NCBI RefSeq assembly: GCF_020858115.1
Contig: NZ_JACYMM010000005.1
Span: forward strand, 394,999 to 458,998
Source: Janthinobacterium sp. FW305-129
GTDB lineage: Bacteria; Pseudomonadota; Gammaproteobacteria; Burkholderiales; Burkholderiaceae_D
Direction of reading: 5' to 3'
DNA: 64,000 nt
This document shows positions 60,376 to 64,000 of the stretch, in pieces. The notes beneath the pieces were generated by a model, which was not told where the DNA came from, did not search any database, and was given only the letters and a program-made list of their open reading frames with translations. The position numbers and the translations under genes are program-made. Position 1 is the first letter of the stretch. Each line of letters opens with the position of its first letter.

Positions 60376-61962
60376 ATGCCTCCATCGCTTCCCCTGGCCA
60401 GCATCCCGCTGGCCCTGGCTCTCGCCATGTGCGCCGGTCCCACGCTGGCCGTCGAAGGCCATTACCAGACCAAGACGCCGTATGCGCCGCAGCAGGATCC
60501 GGCGACCTATGCCGCGCCGCCGGACGGCTTCCAGCCCATCTTCACGCAGCTGGTAGCGCGCCACGGCTCGCGCGGGCTCACCAGCATGAAGAACGACGCG
60601 ACCCTGTATGCGATGTGGCAGCAGGCCGCTGCGCAGGATGCGCTCACGCCCCTGGGCCGCGAACTCGGCCCCGACATCCTGTCCCTGATGCGGGCCAATG
60701 CCTTGCTCGGTTATGGCGTGGCCGGCATCGAGCGGCCCGGCTACGGCAATCTGTCGCAGACGGGCATCGACGAGCATCGGCAACTGGCCGTGCGCATGCT
60801 GGCGCGCCTGCCCGCCCTGTTTGCGCAAGTGGGGCAAGACGCCGCGACGGCGCCGCGCCAAATCGTCACCATCCATTCCGGCGTGGACCGCGCGCGCGAC
60901 AGTTCGCGCTTCTTCACGCAATCGCTGCTCGAGCACGCGCCCGCGCTGGCGCCCTTGGTATATCTGCCGCCCGCGCCGGCGCCGTATCCGCAAGGGCGCA
61001 AGCCTGCGGTACAGCCGATATTGCAGCCCGATGGCGTTAACCGCTTCCTGCTGTACGCGCACAAGCTGGCGCCGCAGACGGACCGCGTCACCGATCCGGC
61101 CAATCCGCATTACGCCACCTATGCCGCCAGCCAGGCCTACCAGTACTATGAAAGAACCAAGCAGCTGCATGCGCTGATGGACGCCCCGGCCAGGCTGCCT
61201 GCTGCGACCGCGCATGCGCGCCACGTGCTCGAACGGCTGTTTTCTCCCGCCTTCCTCGACCAGTTTGAAGGCGGCCGCGCCAGCTATGCGGACACGGGCA
61301 GCTACACCTTCACCAGCGACGACGGCAAGCTCACGCGCACCATGACGGGCAGCGGCAAGACCGTCATCCGCAGCCTGAATGCGGCCGCGACGAAACTGTA
61401 TGAGTTGTATGCGATCGCCGCCGGCATGCGGCATGAAGTGCCGGCCGATTTCAGCCGCTACATGCCTGCCGAGGATGCGCGCTACTACGCGTATATCGCC
61501 GACCACGAGGATTTTTACCAGAAGGGACCCGCCACCACGGAAAGCAGCGGCGTGACCTGGCGCTTTGCGCTGGCCTTGCGCGACGATTTTTTCAATGAAG
61601 TCGATGCGCTGGCCAGGGGCGATGTGCGCCACGCGGCCAAGCTGCGCTTCACGCACGCCGAGATGATCATTCCGCTCGCGTCGGCCATGGGCTTGCAGCA
61701 GGCGCTGGCACCGTTGCCTGCATCGCTCAGCTACAGTTATGAAAACAATCCATGGCGCGGCCAGAGCGTCTCGCCGCTGGCGGCCAATATGCAGTGGGAT
61801 GTGTACCGCAACGACACAGGGCAGCTCATCGTGCGCCTGCTGTACAACGAAAAGGAAACGGACTTCCAGGCCGCTTGCGACGGCGCCCGCATCGCGCCGG
61901 GCAGCGTCTTCTACGACTATGCGAAACTGAAAACCTGCTACGGACACGTGGCGGCGCGCTAA
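60376..61962 (+). CDS. MINPP-type histidine acid phosphatase, secreted, tandem paralogue
   Basis: This 528-residue protein is a clear paralogue of the gene before it, sharing YQTKTPY, LVARHGSRGL, NALLGYGV, PGYGNLSQTGI, RFLLYAHKL, LRFTHAE and the C-terminal YAKLKTCYGHVA. Differences are a signal peptide without lipobox (cleavage near LAVEG, so it would be soluble or periplasmic) and no proline/threonine linker. All catalytic motifs are intact (RHGSRG near 60, THAE near 435). Two differently anchored copies suggest one enzyme stays on the cell and the other is free. The gap from the previous gene is 85 bp. Confidence 0.85.
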   Translation: MPPSLPLASIPLALALAMCAGPTLAVEGHYQTKTPYAPQQDPATYAAPPDGFQPIFTQLVARHGSRGLTSMKNDATLYAMWQQAAAQDALTPLGRELGPDILSLMRANALLGYGVAGIERPGYGNLSQTGIDEHRQLAVRMLARLPALFAQVGQDAATAPRQIVTIHSGVDRARDSSRFFTQSLLEHAPALAPLVYLPPAPAPYPQGRKPAVQPILQPDGVNRFLLYAHKLAPQTDRVTDPANPHYATYAASQAYQYYERTKQLHALMDAPARLPAATAHARHVLERLFSPAFLDQFEGGRASYADTGSYTFTSDDGKLTRTMTGSGKTVIRSLNAAATKLYELYAIAAGMRHEVPADFSRYMPAEDARYYAYIADHEDFYQKGPATTESSGVTWRFALALRDDFFNEVDALARGDVRHAAKLRFTHAEMIIPLASAMGLQQALAPLPASLSYSYENNPWRGQSVSPLAANMQWDVYRNDTGQLIVRLLYNEKETDFQAACDGARIAPGSVFYDYAKLKTCYGHVAAR

Positions 61963-61981
61963 GGCACCGCCACTGGCCTGA

Positions 61982-63481
61982 TTACTTCAAGGTCGGCATG
62001 GCAAACTCCGCGCCGGCCGCCGTCGAGGCCGGCCAGCGCTGGGTGACGGCCTTCTGCTTCGTATAGAAGCGCACCGATTCCGGGCCGTGCGCATGGTGGT
62101 CGCCGAACAGGCTGCGCTTCCAGCCGCCGAAGCTGTGGAAGGCCATCGGCACGGGGATCGGCACATTCACGCCCACCATCCCCACCTGCACGCGGTGCGT
62201 GTATTCGCGCGCCGTGTTGCCGTCGCGCGTGTAGATGGCCGTGCCGTTGCCATATTCATGCGCATTGACCAGGTCCAGCGCGGCCGTGAAATCGGGTACG
62301 CGCACGATGCACAGCACGGGACCGAAGATTTCTTCCTTATAAATAGTCATCTCCGGCGTGACGTGGTCGAACAGGCTGCCGCCAAGGAAAAAACCGTGCT
62401 CGTGGCCGGGCAGCACGAAACCGCGTCCGTCACTGACCAGTTTGGCGCCTTCCTTGACGCCCGTGGCGATGTAGCCGGCAATCTTGTCCTTGTGCACCTG
62501 CGTCACCACGGGGCCCATCTCGGCCGACAGATCCATGCCTTGCGTGATCTTTAACGCCGCGATGCGCGGTACCAGGGCTTCCACCAGCTGGTCCGCCACA
62601 TTGCCCACCGCCACGACGACGGAAATGGCCATGCAGCGCTCGCCGGCCGAACCAAACGCGGCGCCCATCAGGGCGTCCACCGTCTGGGGAATATCCGCGT
62701 CCGGCATGACGACCATGTGGTTTTTCGCGCCCCCGAGCGCCTGCACGCGCTTGCCCTGCGCGCAGCCCGTCGCATAGATATACTCGGCGATCGGCGTGGA
62801 ACCGACGAAACTGACGGCGCGCACGTCCGGGTGGTGCAGCAAGCCATCGACGGCCTCTTTATCTCCCTGCACCACGTTGAAGACGCCGTCGGGCAAGCCC
62901 GCGTCCGTCAACAGCTGCGCCAGCAGCAGGCTAGCCGACGGGTCGCGCTCCGACGGTTTGAGTACGAAGGTATTGCCGCAGGCAATCGCCATCGGGAACA
63001 TCCACATCGGCACCATCACGGGAAAGTTGAACGGCGTGATGCCGACGCAGACGCCGAGCGCCTGGCGGATCGACCAGGCGTCGATGCCGCCGGCCACCTG
63101 TTCCGAATACTCTCCCTTCATCATTTGCGGGATGCCGCAGGCAAATTCCACCACTTCGATGCCGCGCGTGACTTCCCCTTTCGCATCCGTGAACACCTTG
63201 CCGTGCTCGGCCGTGATCAGGGCCGCCAGCTGGTCGGAATGTTCTTCCAGCAACTCCTTGAACTTGAACATGACGCGGGCGCGGCGCAGGGGCGAGGTCT
63301 GCGACCAGGCGGGAAACGCCGCGTGGGCGGCGGCCACGGCCGCGTTCAGCTCGGCGGAAGTGGCCAGGGAAACCTTCGCCGTCACCGCGCCCGTGGCGGG
63401 ATTGAAGACGTCGCTCGTGCGCTCCGAGCGCGAAGCCATGGGGTTGCCACCAATAAAGTGGCCGATCATCGGTGTCGTCAT
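61982..63481 (-). CDS. iolA: CoA-acylating (methyl)malonate-semialdehyde dehydrogenase IolA/MmsA
   Basis: This 499-residue enzyme converts malonate semialdehyde (from inositol) or methylmalonate semialdehyde (from valine) to acetyl- or propionyl-CoA. ALDH motifs present are [17 protein letters not shown] (oxyanion Asn), KPSERDPSA, and the catalytic cysteine in [12 protein letters not shown] (near residue 287). The absence of the usual general-base Glu, replaced as in CoA-dependent MMSDH by the QALGGAKNH stretch, fits the family. Its start lies 14 bp after the iolB stop, with AAGGA before the ATG. Placement next to iolB makes the inositol role (IolA) more likely than valine catabolism. Confidence 0.9.
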   Translation of the reverse strand: MTTPMIGHFIGGNPMASRSERTSDVFNPATGAVTAKVSLATSAELNAAVAAAHAAFPAWSQTSPLRRARVMFKFKELLEEHSDQLAALITAEHGKVFTDAKGEVTRGIEVVEFACGIPQMMKGEYSEQVAGGIDAWSIRQALGVCVGITPFNFPVMVPMWMFPMAIACGNTFVLKPSERDPSASLLLAQLLTDAGLPDGVFNVVQGDKEAVDGLLHHPDVRAVSFVGSTPIAEYIYATGCAQGKRVQALGGAKNHMVVMPDADIPQTVDALMGAAFGSAGERCMAISVVVAVGNVADQLVEALVPRIAALKITQGMDLSAEMGPVVTQVHKDKIAGYIATGVKEGAKLVSDGRGFVLPGHEHGFFLGGSLFDHVTPEMTIYKEEIFGPVLCIVRVPDFTAALDLVNAHEYGNGTAIYTRDGNTAREYTHRVQVGMVGVNVPIPVPMAFHSFGGWKRSLFGDHHAHGPESVRFYTKQKAVTQRWPASTAAGAEFAMPTLK

Positions 63482-63495
63482 TGTCTTGTCCTTGG

Positions 63496-64000
63496 TTATT
63501 TCGTCATCAGCCAGTCATGGGCCGGATCATTTTTAAAGTGCCACACGCGTTTCGGGCCGGCCATCACGTTCAGGTAATAGCCGTCGTAGCCATACGGCAC
63601 GGTGACGGGGTGGTAGCCCCTGGGCACCATCACCACGTCGTGGTTTTCCACGGCCATGGCTTCGTCGATGGAGCGGTCATCCGTATACACGCGCTGGTAG
63701 GCAAAGCCCTGTTCGGGATTGAGGCGGTGGTAATACGTTTCTTCCAGAGAACTTTCGGTTGGAATATTGTCGCTGTCGTGTTTATGCGGCGGATAGCTCG
63801 ACGAATGTCCGGACGGCGTGACGACTTCCACCACCAGCAAGCCGTCTGCTTCCTCCGTCTGCGGCAGGATGTCGCACACATAACGCGTGTTGGCGCCCTT
63901 GCCGCGCACGGAGCGCGTCATCGTCGATGGCTCGATCAGGCGCGCCGGACGGTGGGTGGCGGCTGGCGCGCTGCACAGGGCCACCTCGGCAGCGCTCACG
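63496..64000 (-). CDS. iolB: 5-deoxy-glucuronate isomerase IolB, 5' end beyond window
   Basis: Only the C-terminal 167 residues are inside the window; the usual length is about 265-270, so roughly 100 residues are missing to the right. The cupin metal site is visible: SYPPHKHD (about 67-74 of the visible part), the Glu in LEETYYHR and [10 protein letters not shown], and [22 protein letters not shown] near the end, a hallmark of IolB. IolB isomerises 5-deoxy-D-glucuronate in the myo-inositol pathway. It is transcribed before iolA in one unit; other iol genes probably continue past 64000. Confidence 0.9.
   Translation of the reverse strand, partial: VSAAEVALCSAPAATHRPARLIEPSTMTRSVRGKGANTRYVCDILPQTEEADGLLVVEVVTPSGHSSSYPPHKHDSDNIPTESSLEETYYHRLNPEQGFAYQRVYTDDRSIDEAMAVENHDVVMVPRGYHPVTVPYGYDGYYLNVMAGPKRVWHFKNDPAHDWLMTK

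Overview
The window is high-GC DNA with dense coding, short intergenic gaps and many ATGA-type overlaps. The core block queG (minus strand) / tsaE-amiC and, further on, mutL-miaA, together with overall protein style, points to a betaproteobacterium of the order Burkholderiales, most likely family Oxalobacteraceae (Janthinobacterium/Massilia/Duganella group). That taxonomic call is inference from gene content. No rRNA, prophage, insertion sequence, transposase or CRISPR array was seen; the segment looks chromosomal.

Layout. 1-4479: a minus-strand, translationally coupled operon (KAS III ketosynthase, 3-beta-HSD-like dehydrogenase, metallo-beta-lactamase-fold hydrolase, PaaK/CapK-type adenylate-forming enzyme, PAP2-like membrane protein running off the left edge). 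Its chemistry resembles a small fatty-acyl or ketide pathway whose product I cannot name. 4517-14720: ion channel, Kef-type antiporter, YdjM-like hydrolase, a DUF2157 / DUF4401-GDYXXLXY membrane pair, and housekeeping genes (DUF427, DsbA/FrnE-like, plsY, ybaK, an exonuclease-phosphatase). 14717-31148: a PAS-GGDEF-EAL protein divergent from an HAE-type RND pump; an MgtC-family gene with a long leader and a coupled small ACT-like protein; a two-component system divergent from a CzcCBA-like RND operon. 31214-33033: a small charged protein, ogt-xerD, and a complex intergenic region. 33319-39063: a TRAP transporter operon (dctPQM) divergent from its sensor kinase and a FixJ-type regulator, with a 28-bp perfect dyad between them. 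39196-41182: a yqjI-yqjH-like metal/iron homeostasis pair and a DUF3052 gene sharing one operator region. 41195-51195: queG, tsaE, amiC, mutarotase, alpha-carbonic anhydrase, DedA, cyclophilin, mutL and miaA. 51246-51554: two identical tRNA-Met genes with promoter and terminator. 51643-55765: a Fur-boxed fecI-fecR pair and a TonB-dependent siderophore receptor. 55927-64000: LacI regulator, phosphoesterase lipoprotein, two tandem MINPP-type histidine phosphatases (likely phytases), then iolA and iolB of myo-inositol catabolism.

How the genes fit together. The most coherent functional story is the right end: secreted phosphatases that could strip phosphate from inositol polyphosphates lie directly beside genes that degrade myo-inositol, with a LacI-type regulator and a tandem dyad operator upstream. 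The most open question is the five-gene operon at the left end. Regulatory DNA is unusually readable: a dyad centred about 60 bp upstream of the dctP start, an operator inside overlapping divergent promoters at yqjI, a Fur box inside the fecI promoter, and -10 boxes that imply leaderless or nearly leaderless mutL and fecI messages. Two copies of one 27-bp inverted repeat, in opposite orientation and about 39 kb apart, indicate a dispersed repeat family.
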